The notes below the pieces were generated by a model. That model made no database searches, was not told where the DNA came from, and saw only the letters and a program-made list of their open reading frames with translations. From Limnephilus marmoratus (taxonomy: Eukaryota; Arthropoda; Insecta; Trichoptera; Limnephilidae), in contig OU862915.1 in the NCBI GenBank assembly GCA_917880885.1, forward strand, positions 41,300,676 through 41,364,675: DNA of 64,000 nucleotides, given 5' to 3'. Position numbers and translations under genes: made by a program. Positions 54,490-64,000 of this stretch are shown here, piece after piece (the stretch's first letter is position 1; each line of letters opens with the position of its first letter).

Positions 54490-54775
54490 CTAGACAAATA
54501 ATAGGTACAACAAACATTTGGAAAATCACGGGATTGTCAAATAAAAGAGTATTGAAGAATTACATGGAATATTCGAGGAAAAATTTATAGAACGATTACT
54601 CTCGTAGGTATCAATCATTTACATGAAACAGTTGACAAATCACGGGATAGTTAAATAGAAGAGTATTGAAGAATTACAAGGAAGATTCGAGTAAAATTTT
54701 GTGGAGTAATTACTCTCATAGACATCAATCATTTACAAGAAGCAGTTGAAAAATCACGGGATAGTAAAAATTTTA
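54490..54775. repeat. 114-bp tandem repeat
   Basis: The phrase aatcacgggat recurs at 54524, 54638 and 54752, exactly 114 bp apart. Two full units (gagtattgaagaattaca ... tcatttaca) are present plus partial ends. Confidence 0.85.
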
Positions 54776-54924
54776 CCAAAAGTTGAACCTTGGGGGAAAA
54801 TTTAGAAAACAGTTCAACAATAGGAGGCAGTGGTCGCTCCTTTAAAAACCCAAGGACCATTAACCAAACACATAATAGAGATGGCAATCTCTTAAATAAA
54901 ATTGTCAACCAAACTCACAATTAT

Positions 54925-55012
54925 GGTGAGTGTGAATCGAACCTATGGGGCTGGAAAAACCACGTGGTTCAGTGGTTATACCATCCAACTTCATAATCAT
55001 ATGGCTCATTGC
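54925..55012 (-). repeat. tRNA-like SINE fragment
   Basis: On the minus strand an exact B-box core ggttcgattc (complement of 54935-54944) lies downstream of a tRNA-like arm (actgaaccacgtggtt). The A box is weak. I cannot fold a functional tRNA from it. Confidence 0.4.
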
Positions 55013-55539
55013 AATGAAGAAGGCAGATCAGCCACTATAAGTGTTTCTCCATCGTTCGAATCATACCTTATACAAAAGTGTTTGCTTGCATGAGTATGCA
55101 GACGTGCGCGACGCAGTCTATTTTCGTCTATTAATTTATTAGTATTATCCTGCGTGATTATGTTGAAATCATTTAAGACGGCAGAAGCGATTGCTGCACC
55201 TGCTCAGATCTCGGAGAATTGCTGGTTGTCGGAAAGACGCTGTTATTAGTCTTAGTAGCCGACTTAATTTTGCGACCGGAGAAAATGATTTTGATGATGA
55301 GGTGGAAGACAATGATACAATATCCACAAATTCAAAAGATTTTTCTTCACACACCTGCTCTTTTCTTTTTCTCTTCACAGATTTTTCCAATTGTGTGGTA
55401 GTCGGTGTATCGACACCGCCGATGAACATTTTTCTCCCACCTTTGGTCTTGCTAAAACTCTCTTTCTTTAAGGGAAACTTTCATTGCTTTCGAACAAATG
55501 CAATTATTGTCTTTACATTTTCAAAAACAAATATCAAAC
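55013..55539. other. Non-coding stretch with weak minus-strand ORF
   Basis: Minus frame 55169-55429 is Ser- and Lys-rich (KRKRKEQ, SLSSTSSSK) and lies just downstream of the fragment at 55540-55870. It might be part of the same decayed gene. Confidence 0.35.
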
Positions 55540-55870
55540 TATCGGGAACTTGTGATTTTAAATTGAGAGACTCTTTTTTGGAAGGAAACAATATTTCTTC
55601 TACCTTTTTCTGTCTTCGACCAGTTTTTATACTTACGATGATGTGTCTTAATATTTTTTGTAATTCTTTCTTTTGAAATGGTTGGCAAAGAAGCTTTTTC
55701 CCATATTTTCAAAATACTTTTAGTTACCTTCACAACAATATTACGAAACGGAGGGTCTTTGGGGCCATTGATCGATTTTCACTCCAATCGCTCCCACTCA
55801 CAACAATACGTCTTCGTACTTGGGCAACACATTGTCTTTAAACACCTTAAAAGTACCAATTATAGGGCAC
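55540..55870 (-). pseudogene. Fragment of an unidentified, possibly multicopy protein
   Basis: Minus-strand codons from about 55830 downward read a broken YEDVLL then PPFRNIVVKV, followed by an open frame (55539-55733) with SILKIWEKASLPTISKERI, then a run rich in His, Lys and Tyr (HHRKYKNW). The pattern I-W-x-K-A-x-(I/L)-P-T followed by a basic helix resembles the start of a family of uncharacterised proteins that is often repeated in insect genomes. I cannot name it or give a function. There are in-frame stops upstream, so this is a decayed copy. The weak ORF at 55169-55429 could be its continuation in another frame. Confidence 0.35.
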
Positions 55871-56214
55871 GTGTTTAACTGCCTAGTATTAATTTTTCTT
55901 CATTTCTACACTGGAAATATTTTTGTGAAATACCCGTAACCTCCCTTCTCGAAAGCAGTTGTCGGTCGACTAACGCAAATAAAGAACGGCCAGTATGACG
56001 CGCTGCTAGTGTGAGGGCAGGTTTGGGGACTGCGGGCGGACGTGCTTTAGTGCCATACTACTACAAAAATAATAAATGGTAGTCATATACACCGAAACCA
56101 TAGACTTTATTAAACAAGATCTCGTAAATGAACATCCTTAAACTATTTCGGAAAATTTTATTCAGAGACTGAAAACATCGAAATATTTAGACATTTTACA
56201 AACTTCGAAGGACG
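55871..56214. other. Non-coding stretch
   Basis: No feature recognised. Confidence 0.5.
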
Positions 56215-57100
56215 CCGTTGCCTTATATGAGGGAGCGGGCCGGATCGGAAGAGTCGGGACGTGAAATAAAAGGCGTCGGTCGATGTATGAGTCAGTCATT
56301 TATTGGGCTACGTAGCAGATGGTCGGTGGTCGGTAACATGAGGTAATGCGGAGTGCCGTAGATGATGCTGCAGGCGTACGGAGGTGGAGATGGTGTGGTG
56401 AAGGTCAGCGCGTTGCTCGACACCATGGCGGTGGAGATGACCTAACTTCCAGGCCGTTGCTCGACGCTTTAAATCGCGGAGATGAACGAGCCACCAGCAG
56501 GTAGTCCTGGCGAGGCGGAGCGTGTTTCATGGCAGCGAAGCACGGTGGGCTTCGGGGTGCCATGAAGTGGTGAGCTGATCCCCGGACTGAAGGTGACGCA
56601 AGCCTTGTGAGTCACGGGATGTTGCTATTCTGCGGGGCTGAAGGCACGATGGGCCTTGTAGCTGAGACGTGGTGATGGACCTCGAGGAAGCTGCCCTGGA
56701 TGCGTAGCGATACCATGCAGGAGCACTTATTACATGTTGAGATGTTGACCGAAGATTAATGTGAGACTGAACTGGACTGAACTGCAGCGGGCGAGCGATC
56801 GGCTGCTTATATAGCCGCGGTAGAGTAACTACCTCGCGGTAGGTAATACGAGCCACCTCGGCAGTTGACGAGAATATTCGGCGCCGTACAGATATCGTAC
56901 AGTGCTGTCTCGAGACCTTTCTAGGCGGGGCGATATTATTATCGTCGGGCTGGCACGGGAGGCGAGAAAGTACATCGCGGCCAGTATAGGTACGAAGGTA
57001 CCTAGGCAAGTAGGTTTGCCGATGGGCGCAAATATTAGGAGATGTTTCTCGTATGTTCTTTTGATGGCGATGATAATAATGATGTGTCGCCACATATATA
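56215..57100 (-). promoter_or_regulatory. GC-rich block with promoter and polyA signals (solo LTR?)
   Basis: Strongly GC-richer than its surroundings. On the minus strand ctatataagc (about 56807-56816) is followed about 30 bp later by a repeated gttcagtc, like a TATA plus initiator promoter. About 500 bp further, cccaataaatgac (near 56302) supplies a polyadenylation signal. TATA, transcript start and AATAAA inside one compact block are what an LTR contains. I could not find TG..CA ends with a matching duplication. The 208-codon minus frame (56527-57153) has no domain and is probably an effect of base composition. Confidence 0.35.
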
Positions 57101-57344
57101 TTTTTAATTTTTTTTCTAACTAAATTCATGACCATCCAAAGATAACTTTTCATTAATGGCGCCGAAAGTAATTCTGAAGAAAAAAAATCGGCCCACGCTA
57201 TTACATATACCCAAAATTTAATAATATTTGGCTAATTTATATAGCGCCGTTTTCGTGAAAAATCATCACAAGCGCGCTGATCACCTCATGTGCGACGGAA
57301 CTTCTGGGCGGAATATTTAACTTCCATTAATCTTTTCGTGGTTT

Positions 57345-57435
57345 GATTTTTGGGGTATTACGCCATATTTCGCTTTCTCCTTCTTTAGCCAACGCTTCCA
57401 AAAGCGTTACGTTATCCATCATCAGGGCAGATCAT
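57345..57435. repeat. Dispersed repeat, second copy
   Basis: tttttggggtattacgcca, ctccttctttagccaa and ccatcatcagggcagat occur in the same order as at 50830-50930. Confidence 0.65.
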
Positions 57436-57492
57436 CAAGCTTCTGTGGATAAGTGTAAAGTATGTGTTTATGCGTGTAGGTAATTAGCCACC

Positions 57493-57590
57493 GGGCGTGT
57501 TGTGAGGCTGAAAGGAGCGGGGAAGAGTTGTTGTAGATGGGAAGAAGAAGATTGGAAAATATATTTCTAGTTATTCAGATCAGGTTGTGG
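57493..57590 (-). repeat. SINE-B fragment, minus strand
   Basis: gtgttgtgaggctgaa and the following purine-rich stretch to gttattcagatcagg match 52226-52312 with several changes. Confidence 0.5.
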
Positions 57591-57639
57591 AGTTATAAAG
57601 TAAAATACGTGAATAATCTCCGCATCTCACGTTGACCTC

Positions 57640-57745
57640 CAACATACGAAGAAAAGCACTCCTTCGTTAATCTTCCCCACACGCCCTAACCGTCTAAGAA
57701 TCCCTTTCTTAATCTTCCTCGTTATGCTTACATTAGCCTCGCAAT
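57640..57745 (-). pseudogene. LINE C-terminal unit, distant fragment
   Basis: The minus strand reads ITRKIKKGILRRLGRVGKINE, a diverged match to the KIKKGTLRWFGHVERM start of the units at 45.6-46.9 kb. Only this N-terminal edge of the unit is present. It is followed by unrelated sequence, so it is a small remnant of the same LINE tail, too short to place more precisely. Confidence 0.5.
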
Positions 57746-59189
57746 CTTTCCGGACATCCACATCGATAAACGCTGTTTTTCTCTTAACCACTGGAGCGAT
57801 TATGGTAAAAAAAATGGAACACTTATATTTTTCTGCGATTGATAGCGGTCCAAAATTGGGCCACATTTTCCTACCATTCGTAAAACATTTCCATTGCCAG
57901 CTATTTTTTTTAAAAGAAGCTATTGAAATGATTTATCTATTATGACCATAGATGTCGCAAATCAGAACTTTGTCGACTGTTTTGAACGATGTAAAAAATT
58001 TTTTTTTTTCACGCCGAATTTTTGATCAGCTGTTTACGGATAAAGTTAAGTCATTTTTCAATAGATATGCACATTTCTTTATCAAGTATACCACAGACAA
58101 TATACGGAAATCGAAAATATTCTATGTTGACTCGAATAAGAACCCTTCACAGCAGTTTCAAAGTAACAAACACGCAGGATTCGCGCGGTTATCAACTTAA
58201 CGATTTTTAAAATATATATTTTTTTAAATTCTACATATATTAGATAAATACAGGTTAATTCATTAGTTATATAGCACTATAATAAGTTTTTATGTCTCCA
58301 TGTTACAATTCGTATGATTTTTTCAATGTTGGCGAAAAATTTAAAAAATAATCTTCCGGGAAATCTCGAGCAATCGAGGCAAATTTATTTATTTCGCGTA
58401 GTCGCTACAGTGGATACCTCAGCGATTTAATTTCTACAATATTCAGCAACTTTCAACATTCCTCTGTCAGTTCCATGCCTCGCTGATATAAATCAAGATC
58501 GGTATTAGCATTCCATTGTGGACTTTTAGCTTCGCGTCGCTTCTTTTGTATCAAAATAATGAAGCCATTAAAAATAAGCTGTAGATTTGTGTAAATAAGA
58601 GTAATACGTTAACAAATAATACAAAATACTTCCTGCTCGGAACCATTATGACTTCAATGCAAATCATTATAAAGACACATATTTTCACTAGTCAGAAGTG
58701 AAAAGCTCATTATTTTATCCGGAGAATTTATTTCAATTGTGTTGTTTTGTTTTGTTAGGTTATTTTTTTCTTCGAAATAATTCTAATTTTCCAAGGCGGA
58801 AGAAAGAGGGTAATGTAATACAATATAATGTAGGTTTGCTCATTAACGTTAAATCTAAAATTTGAACTTCTTCTTACACAATGTTTGTGATTGCATTACC
58901 TCTTCGCTATTTGCTTGTAATGAGTAACACAAGTGTTAAGCGCCTACACTAATATGATCTATATTTGAGTTAACAAAGTTGAATCTTAATATATGAAACA
59001 CAGTCGGGTTATTTATTTACGCCCTTTTACGGGGCTTTTGCATAAATATGAAATTTATAAATTACACTATGATTAAATAATATATAGATACTATATATAT
59101 TTCTTTAACAAAGAAATATAATAGGTATTTTGCAACGAAATATATAGTATTTATTGTACATAACTGAACTGCCTCAGTCACAGTGTTTT
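57746..59189. other. AT-rich non-coding stretch with one repeat
   Basis: 58460-58545 resembles 47000-47095 (ctc.gtcagttcc.tgcctc, gcattccattgtggac). No gene seen. Confidence 0.45.
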
Positions 59190-60905
59190 GTATTTGTTTA
59201 AATATAAATTGAAGATGTCCACTGACTTGGGATAATTATTTCCCTCCATTATTATTGTGGGCAAAGAGGAATACATATGGTAGTTAGTTCCAGAATTTCT
59301 GCACTGAAATAAATCCTAACTTCTGGTATTACGTAGTGGAATTCGGAAGCTTATCAATTCAAGCAATACCGGACTGTCAACTAAATTATTTAGAATTTTA
59401 TTCAGAAATATCAAATCAGTGAAAATTTTTCTGTCCGACAATTTGAGCATATTCATATAATTTAAAATAGTGTTGTAGTTTAACATAATTGACCCATTTA
59501 ACCCATTTTAAAATTTAGAAAATATAAGAATTTGTTTTGTATTCTTTCAACAGTTTGTACATGTATATTATAATATGGTTTCCAGACGGAAGAATTGTAC
59601 TCAAGTTGACTTCTAACATATGCAAAATATAACAGTTTAATACACTTTATATTATTAAAATTTCTAGTTAGCCTAGTTATAAATCCCGAAATTTTTAAGC
59701 CCTTACTAGAGATTTCTGGTTTGTGGTTAACAAATGAAAGATTTGATTGAAAAGTGATGCCTAAGTCTTTAATTTGTGTTAATGTCTCGAGAGTATTCTT
59801 ATCAATGTTGTAATTAAAGATCACTGGATTTTTTATTCGAGAAAATCTAACTACTTGGCATTTGAGATATTTAAGTATTTATAGTAGATATTTAAGTCTA
59901 TTTTCATTACGCCAAATTAACAATTTGTTGATATTATCTTGAAGAATGTTGCAATGGTAAATATTTTGAATAATTCTAAACATTTTGATTTCATCAGTAA
60001 AAAGTAAGAAAAATACATCATGAATTATTTTTGTTAGATCATTTATAAACAAGGTAAATAAGATTAGTCCACGGTGTGAACCCTGTGGAACTCCATTTTT
60101 CTTCCGACAGGAAGGATTTTATTCTAACAATTGTTCTCTTCCAGTAAGATAGCTTTCAAACCAGTTTAATATATTACCACGTTTTATTTTTTTGTATACC
60201 AAGTTTTTCTAATTTCCAAATGAGGATTTTATGGGGAACTGAATCAAAAGCTTTACTAAAATCAGTATAGACAGAGTCTACTTGTTTTTTTTCTTTAAAA
60301 GCATTGGTTATAAAATTTTCTTAAATAATTAAGTTGGAAAGAGTACTTCTACCTGGCATAAATCCAAACTGGTAAGATGATATCACAGGTTTTATTTGTG
60401 TAAAAATTTTTTCAAGTATTAGGCTTTCAAAGAGTTTCAATGAGGTGGATTGAATGCATATTGGTCTGTAATTAGAAATATCACTTTTACCGCCCTATTT
60501 GAAAATTGGAGTCAAATAACTAACTTTCCACTTATCGGTAAAGAATCCACTGGATAAATGAATATAATAGGTAGATTAAAAAAATGGTTAATGGGAGAGC
60601 AACTACTTTAATACATTCTTTGATAGATTATTGCAAGAATATTATCCGATCCTACAGATTTGTGGATATCTAAGGATTTAATTTTAGTAATTACATCAGA
60701 GAGACTTATGATACACTGTGAAATATCAAGAGTTTCATCTAGAGTTGTTGTTGGAACAGGAGCATTGCTTGAGTCTGTTGAATAAACACTTTTAAATTTT
60801 TTTGCAAACAAGTAAATAATACCATCAGTATTACTGTCATGGCTGCCATTTAGGTGCATAATGCTCGGGAAATCCACACCATTTACATATAACTTTAGAA
60901 CGGCT
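59190..60905 (-). pseudogene. LINE reverse transcriptase remnant
   Basis: The minus strand can be followed through most of a non-LTR polymerase in several frames. Motifs in order are VNGVDFPSIMHLNGSH and IKSLDIHKSVGSDN (60608-60877), YQFGFMPGRSTLSNL (about 60335-60380), YTDFSKAFDSVP for palm A (about 60233-60275), FTDEIKMF where YADDIKLF is expected (about 59970-60000), DLGITFQSNLSF, LYFAYVRSQLEYNSSVW and the C-terminal IPLRNTRS (near 59330). The second palm C Asp reads as Glu. Many stops are present, so it is long dead. The style matches the remnant at 1-842. The 3' end lies near 59190. Confidence 0.85.
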
Positions 60906-61254
60906 GAACCGAATTTTATGATGTTTGATTTGTTGGATTTGTCTTTACCCCGAATAGCAGAATAACTATTAAAACATCGAAAAAATTCAATAAATACTAT
61001 AATTTTAATAAATTTCCCTCACATGTACACAGAAAATAAATCGCAATTCCCATATAAGTAAATGGAAACGTAAGAAAGTTATAAAAATCAGTCCACAACG
61101 CCATCTCTGATACTGACAAAAACAAAACATGGACAGTTGCGCATCGATAATTGCTTCATTGTGTAATTTTTAACTTAATAAAATAACTGAATTTAATTCA
61201 GCTAATAAGTTAACACAACAGTTATGGAAGTACGAAATTCTCCAGGTCAGCTAG
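60906..61254 (+). mobile_element. Helitron-like remnant
   Basis: The left part has the acggctgaaccgaatttta phrase common in short insect Helitrons. The right end reads ctccaggtcagctag followed by T, a standard CTAG end. No hairpin of quality and no coding capacity. Confidence 0.4.
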
Positions 61255-61557
61255 TATTGTATAAAAGTAATATGCTTAGTAAATTTTAATATTTAAAAAT
61301 AATAATAAGCTCGTACACATAGATGCAGAATCCTTTAAAAGTTCACAAGTATACACACACAGACCAAAAACAATAACTTGAATTTAATACCCTATACTTA
61401 CTTTATGGTAAACAATTCATTAGCTACGAGAAAGCAATTTATATAAATGTTTGCAGACGTTATATAAATTGAATTATTATAAAGTATATTCTGCTGAAAT
61501 TTAATTAACATAATTCTTAAAGTGTAGATATCTGAAGTGTAGATATAGGGTGATACC
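61255..61557. other. AT-rich non-coding stretch
   Basis: No feature recognised. Confidence 0.5.
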
Positions 61558-61871
61558 TTGCTGGAGTGACCGGGTTCATGGGGTGAGGTTGCGGTGCAAG
61601 GCAACGCAGTGGGAGGGACATGGAGAGTTCTAAGTTACGGACGTATGCGGTGTTCGCTGGAGAAATCAAGGAATCAGTGTCTCCCGATTCGGCTCGCTAC
61701 GCAGTAGGTGAGCTAAAGTATTCGCCACTAAGACTTAGACACACCTCACCCCATGAATCCGGACACCCCTGCTAATTCACCAAACGCAGCAAACTTGGGG
61801 TAACCTTTGGAAGAGGTTTTGGTTAATCAATAAATGGTTCCCGGGGTGGCAGCACCCATACCCACCTTCCA
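61558..61871 (-). repeat. RepA copy, minus strand, with inverted piece
   Basis: 61590-61871 runs from gcggtgcaaggcaacgcagtg to cccatacccaccttcc, the reversed RepA body and head. Before it, 61558-61588 (accgggttcatggggtgagg) is a RepA piece in the opposite orientation, so the 3' side is rearranged and the tail is lost. Confidence 0.75.
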
Positions 61872-61962
61872 ATTAAAATAAAGTGAACAGCCTTCAAAAT
61901 GATTTTTAAAAAGGTTTTCATAGGAGCAGTACTCGGCATTTCTTTCGGTCTCGGACGTACTT

Positions 61963-62253
61963 TAACCAGTGATTCCTGACAATATTTGAACATAAAATTG
62001 TTTAAATGAAATTTTGGTTACTCTTTTGATGTCTTTTGTCATATTTTATTTTTCAAAATCAAACCAAAAAAAACTCTTCCACATGTTGTCATTGGTCACT
62101 CAGCCGAGTAACCACCCAAACCCTCACACTACCCGTAACTGTCCAATACTTAATAAGGTTTGCTAGTTTTAAAAAAACATCTAAAATATGGCACCGGAGA
62201 CCAAAGTTTCATTTATACTTTTTACTACAAATAATGTCAGGAATCACTGGTTT
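61963..62253. repeat. Inverted-repeat element of about 290 bp
   Basis: aaccagtgattcctgacaat (61966-61985) is the reverse complement of the phrase at 62234-62253 (atgtcaggaatcactggtt). The arms are about 19 bp. An overlapping 102-codon ORF is not protein-like. A MITE is possible; no target duplication was found. Confidence 0.5.
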
Positions 62254-62829
62254 CAGTAAGTCAAGTACTTATCTTAATACCCTATATAAAACAACGACAA
62301 CAAAAAAAACAGGCAATAAAGTTTGGGTCAATAAAGTCAAGTGAAGACAATAGATTCGAGAAATGGCTATCGCTAAATATGTCTGGAATATTGCCACTCC
62401 AGTGGATGATATTATAGTCGATACATTCGCACAACAAGTTGGGAGTAGGTTAAGTTTTGTGTTATTGATCGATGACCTGTGGGAAGCACTCTGTTAGCCG
62501 TAAGTTAATATAATAGAATTTCTTTCCCTAGTAATAAGATGAAGCAATGTAGATAATATTTGTACGACGCCATTTTTCACAATGACGGCGCTTTACAAAT
62601 CATCCAAACGTAAAATCAAATGTAATAAAAATAATTATCAAAATCGGAGGGCTACTGAAAATAGCATTCGCCACGTTGAATGAAGTTAATAGCTGTTCAG
62701 AAACAAAACACCCAGAATTTTAAAACCAAAGTCCTACTGGGTCCAGATAATTATTGGAACTCTGGGAGAAATTATACATTTTCACCTAATTTGTTTCATC
62801 TTAAAACCGGTATCTCCAAATAAAGTCGT
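62254..62829. other. Non-coding stretch
   Basis: No feature recognised. Confidence 0.5.
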
Positions 62830-63228
62830 CACCGACTACCTCTTTCCCGAATCAATACCTCTCTTCCAATTACTCAGAAAGTTTTATGGTAGAATTAAAG
62901 GATTTGGCAACTGCGGCGATGGCCCAAATCAATGTCCCCTTTATCGTTACGCCACTAAACTCATTATCCCTAGAAGTGTTATCCACGCAGATGAAAAAAA
63001 ATCTGATGTCGAGAACATTATTACTAAGACCTTCAGAAAATCTAGATGTTGTAAACAGTTATTAAACGTCATCTGTAAATAAAAATTGGACAAGAAGCTC
63101 TGAATTTTTAGCAGTAGAGGTATTTAACAAACTCCCAAACAGTATCAAACAAATTAGATAATTAAAACAAGCAATAACTACATTACCCACGATATATCCT
63201 AACCGAAGAGATGAATGATATATAAGAT
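62830..63228 (+). pseudogene. LINE 3' end remnant
   Basis: In the plus strand near 63085-63165 the codons read NWTRSSEFLAVEVFNKLPNS, then IKQI, the A-x-x-x-F-N-x-L-P-x-x-I-K-x-I end of a LINE reverse transcriptase. Sequence before it (62830-63060) has the right orientation and some Arg- and Cys-rich codons but is too decayed to read. The fragment ends just before a different LINE remnant that starts near 63229. Confidence 0.55.
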
Positions 63229-63650
63229 ATGAAACGACAAAAAAGAGCTATTAGCATACGGGCCGGAATGCTCTCAAGGCGGATCTACCACTGTAGCGAC
63301 GACGGCGACGTCAAAAAATTACTCTTCAAGACATACTGCACTTCCCTGTACACATCTGAACTGTGGACGCAATACCCAGCAGCGCAATGGGACAATCTGA
63401 GGGAGTGCTACAACAATGCATACAGGCAACTTGTGCAACTACCGAGGTTCTGCAGCGCCTCCACGATGTTCACCGAAGGGAGGGTGCACTCATTCCCAGC
63501 CTTACTTCATCACCGGCTAGCCAGCTTCTGGAGCAGGACACGGAAATCAACCAACATCATTGTCGTGGCTGCATCCGAGTGGCTCAGTTCCCCACTAAAT
63601 GAGCGATGGATACAGATGATGAGGCGACCTCTCTGATGGACAATCGAAAA
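63229..63650 (+). pseudogene. LINE reverse transcriptase C-terminus, second type
   Basis: A 135-codon frame reads RAISIRAGMLSRRIYHCSDD, LLFKTYCTSLYTSELW, LRECYNNAYRQLVQLPRFCS and VHSFPALLHHRLASFWSR, ending ERWIQMMRRP. This is the conserved C-terminal region of a LINE type widespread in insects, clearly different from the remnants at 1, 16.6, 49 and 59 kb. The catalytic palm is upstream and absent, so the copy is 5'-truncated. It is free of stops over its length. An AT-rich 3' UTR follows to about 63735. Confidence 0.85.
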
Positions 63651-63739
63651 AAAACATATTTATATTTTATTTTAATTTTATGGTTAATTTTTTATATTTA
63701 TGTTCGAATTTTATTTTCATTTATTGTTTTCATTAGGTA

Positions 63740-64000
63740 CTGTAACGATGCACAAATAAGCCCCTACTAATTATTCACCCACGCCACTGCACAGACTACA
63801 GTTTCGCTCTTTCGCCGCAAGCGCGCCGCGCGCGCTAGTGGAGCCAAATGCGAGCAACGGTCGGCGAAGCCGCCGACTCTCCACACTTCCTAGGCAGAGC
63901 GCTCCGCGAACAGTCGATTGTTTTGTTAAGGAGAAATTCTCTCCGCAGGGCACCTTTGTGGCCCGAGTCATCCGCGACGCAATATGGCGTCGGGAATTTA
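63740..64000 (+). repeat. Possible LTR start at window edge
   Basis: TGTAACGATGCAC begins an abrupt change to GC-rich sequence that runs to the window end, next to an AT-rich LINE tail. The LTR element at 8801 also begins TGT.ACG and is GC-rich in its first 180 bp. Only one end is visible, so this could be any GC-rich insertion or a host exon region. Confidence 0.3.

Noticed and set aside
56527..57153. 208-codon minus-strand ORF
   Set aside because: No domain, and an Arg/Ser/Thr-rich composition expected from a GC-rich block; it crosses the putative promoter.

Overview
The window looks like repeat-rich, AT-rich nuclear DNA from an insect. A moth or other lepidopteran is plausible from the mix of element types (FP-domain LINEs, Helitrons with AT-rich starts and CTAG ends, mariner, a K02A2.6/Mag-like Gypsy), but nothing fixes the species. 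The only host-gene piece I recognise is one internal exon of an alkaline phosphatase on the minus strand (1937-2111), with consensus splice sites. Almost everything else is transposon sequence or repeat, and much of it is nested.

Layout. 1-7.0 kb: decayed LINE 3' ends, the phosphatase exon, and a SINE-like repeat (called RepA here) split by a small TIR element and by a 2.5-kb LINE. 7.7-19 kb: LINE ORF1 fragments and one long LINE whose endonuclease is interrupted within a codon by a 7.0-kb LTR element. That LTR element has no recognisable gag or pol; its interior carries a 99-bp and a 45-bp tandem array. 19-29 kb: mostly AT-rich DNA without genes, with a 383-bp palindrome, purine-rich Helitron-like pieces and one RepA copy. 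29-31 kb: a pogo-like DNA transposon inside a second copy of the palindrome. 31.6-36.7 kb: a complete but damaged Gypsy element on the minus strand, with 244-bp LTRs and a 5-bp target duplication. 37.6-38.7 kb: a mariner that has lost most of its catalytic core. 40.7 kb: a Helitron. 41-45 kb: A-rich DNA with one unexplained ORF. 45.6-47 kb: rearranged copies of a LINE C-terminus. 47.9-52.5 kb: a dense nest of RepA, a hAT-like element, a LINE 3' end, a Harbinger-like MITE and two tRNA-derived SINEs tail to tail. 54-64 kb: tandem repeats, a GC-rich block with promoter-like signals, three more LINE remnants, another RepA and a possible LTR start at the window edge.

How the parts relate. The most informative relationship is between RepA and the LINE at 49.0-49.6 kb. 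They share about 90 bp of 3' end, folded as two nested stems and followed by an A-tail, so RepA is best read as a non-autonomous retroelement copied by that LINE's reverse transcriptase. The nesting also gives relative ages: RepA is older than the LINE, hAT and MITE insertions inside it, and the long LINE is older than the LTR element inside it.

Limits. Alignments were done by eye. Element borders are good to a few bases only where a target-site duplication is given. Superfamily names rest on motifs, terminal repeats and target sites, not on database searches.
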